A stretch of DNA of 64,000 nt from Firmicutes bacterium ASF500 (GTDB lineage: Bacteria > Bacillota > Clostridia > Oscillospirales > Oscillospiraceae), in the NCBI GenBank assembly GCA_000492175.2, contig CP097573.1:1488001-1552000 (forward strand), in the 5' to 3' direction. Of this stretch, positions 63,713 through 64,000 are shown one piece after another. The notes under the pieces were generated by a model, which saw only the letters and a program-made list of their open reading frames with translations, had not been told where the DNA came from and did no database searches. Within the stretch, counting starts at the first letter, position 1. Every line of letters begins with the position of its first letter. The translations under genes were made by a program, and so were the position numbers.

Positions 63713-64000
63713 ATGCGGAATACGCTGCTGATTATTGACGATTCCGAATTAGACCGCGCTATCTTTAATGAAATATTCAAAAAGGACTACCGCGTTCTCC
63801 GGGCCGCCACCGCCTCGGAGGGCCTTGATCAGGTGCGCAACAATGTGATGGACCTGGCCGTGGTAGTGCTGGATATCTGCTTACAGCGGGGCCCCAGCGG
63901 CTTCGCGGTTCTGGAGCGCATCCACAAGCTGGAGGGCTGCTCCCGCATCCCCGTCATCCTGCTCACCGCCGAGCCGGAGCCCCAGTGGGTCTATCGCGGC
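63713..64000 (+). CDS. Response regulator, receiver domain (cut by window end)
   Basis: The first 96 residues are a CheY-like receiver: acidic pocket in LLIIDDSELDRAIF, the phospho-accepting aspartate in AVVVLDICLQRGPSG and the switch threonine in PVILLTAEPEP. The conserved lysine and any output domain lie beyond the window edge, so it cannot be classed as CheY-like, diguanylate cyclase or kinase hybrid. GGAGG lies seven to eight bases before ATG. It is translated right after the Hpt gene. Confidence 0.9.
   Translation, partial: MRNTLLIIDDSELDRAIFNEIFKKDYRVLRAATASEGLDQVRNNVMDLAVVVLDICLQRGPSGFAVLERIHKLEGCSRIPVILLTAEPEPQWVYRG

Overview
The window looks like chromosomal DNA from a GC-rich, anaerobic, spore-forming Firmicute. 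An Oscillospiraceae-type gut clostridium close to Flavonifractor, Lawsonibacter or Pseudoflavonifractor is my inference. Supporting evidence: a SpoIVB sporulation protease, a six-gene Rnf complex, a large Bacillus/Clostridium-type SRP RNA beside dnaX, a T-box leader before valS, AGGAGG-type ribosome binding sites, and promoters of the TTGACA-17-TATAAT type in a GC-rich genome. Most of the window is housekeeping. The clearly accessory DNA is about 2.8-5.9 kb plus a second IS1182 copy at 15.7-17.3 kb.

Layout. 0-2.8 kb: a decayed serine recombinase, spoIVB, an ArsC/Spx-like gene and a 55-codon ORF. 2.8-5.9 kb: an insertion-sequence graveyard (intact IS1182-type element, IS5-type remnant, a nested inverted repeat, a gene tail of unknown origin, a 5'-truncated IS3-type element). 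6.2-8.3 kb: a FIST sensor and a soluble chemoreceptor in one operon behind a consensus promoter. 8.3-14.1 kb: a minus-strand glycolytic operon trmL-pgk-tpiA-gpmI-eno. 14.4-18.5 kb: cinA and a DUF4317 gene, convergent, with an IS1182 copy in their shared terminator. 18.6-24 kb: SRP RNA, dnaX, ybaB, tex and a YdeI-like gene. 24-27 kb: a 988-residue flagellin-like protein. 27-34 kb: a MerR/TipAS regulator, a sulfite-reductase-like fusion with a TauE/SafE permease, an SLH surface protein, glutaminase and an NSS transporter. 34.5-38 kb: a small membrane protein, coaBC with a 44-codon partner gene, and divergent coaX. 37.4-41 kb: T-box, a YcxB-like gene and valS. 41-46 kb: rnfCDGEAB. 46-54 kb: a YjdF-like membrane protein, a DUF1540 peptide, secA, an alanine symporter, a YigZ protein and a YjiH-type transporter. 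54.5-63 kb: argG-argH-argC-argJ-argB-argD-argF on the minus strand. 63.2-64 kb: an Hpt protein and the start of a response regulator.

The least explained structure is a network of intergenic palindromic repeats. Several sequence families share the ends TGTAGGG...CCCTACA and occupy nearly every gap in the arginine cluster. The most unusual protein is the giant flagellin-like protein with a sigma-D-like -10 element upstream. The two IS1182 copies show three oddities: transposase ORFs without their own stop codon, an inverted loop in the right-end hairpin, and, for copy 2, an apparent duplication of the terminator into which it inserted. I found no CRISPR array, prophage or tRNA gene and no clear multi-gene novel defence system.
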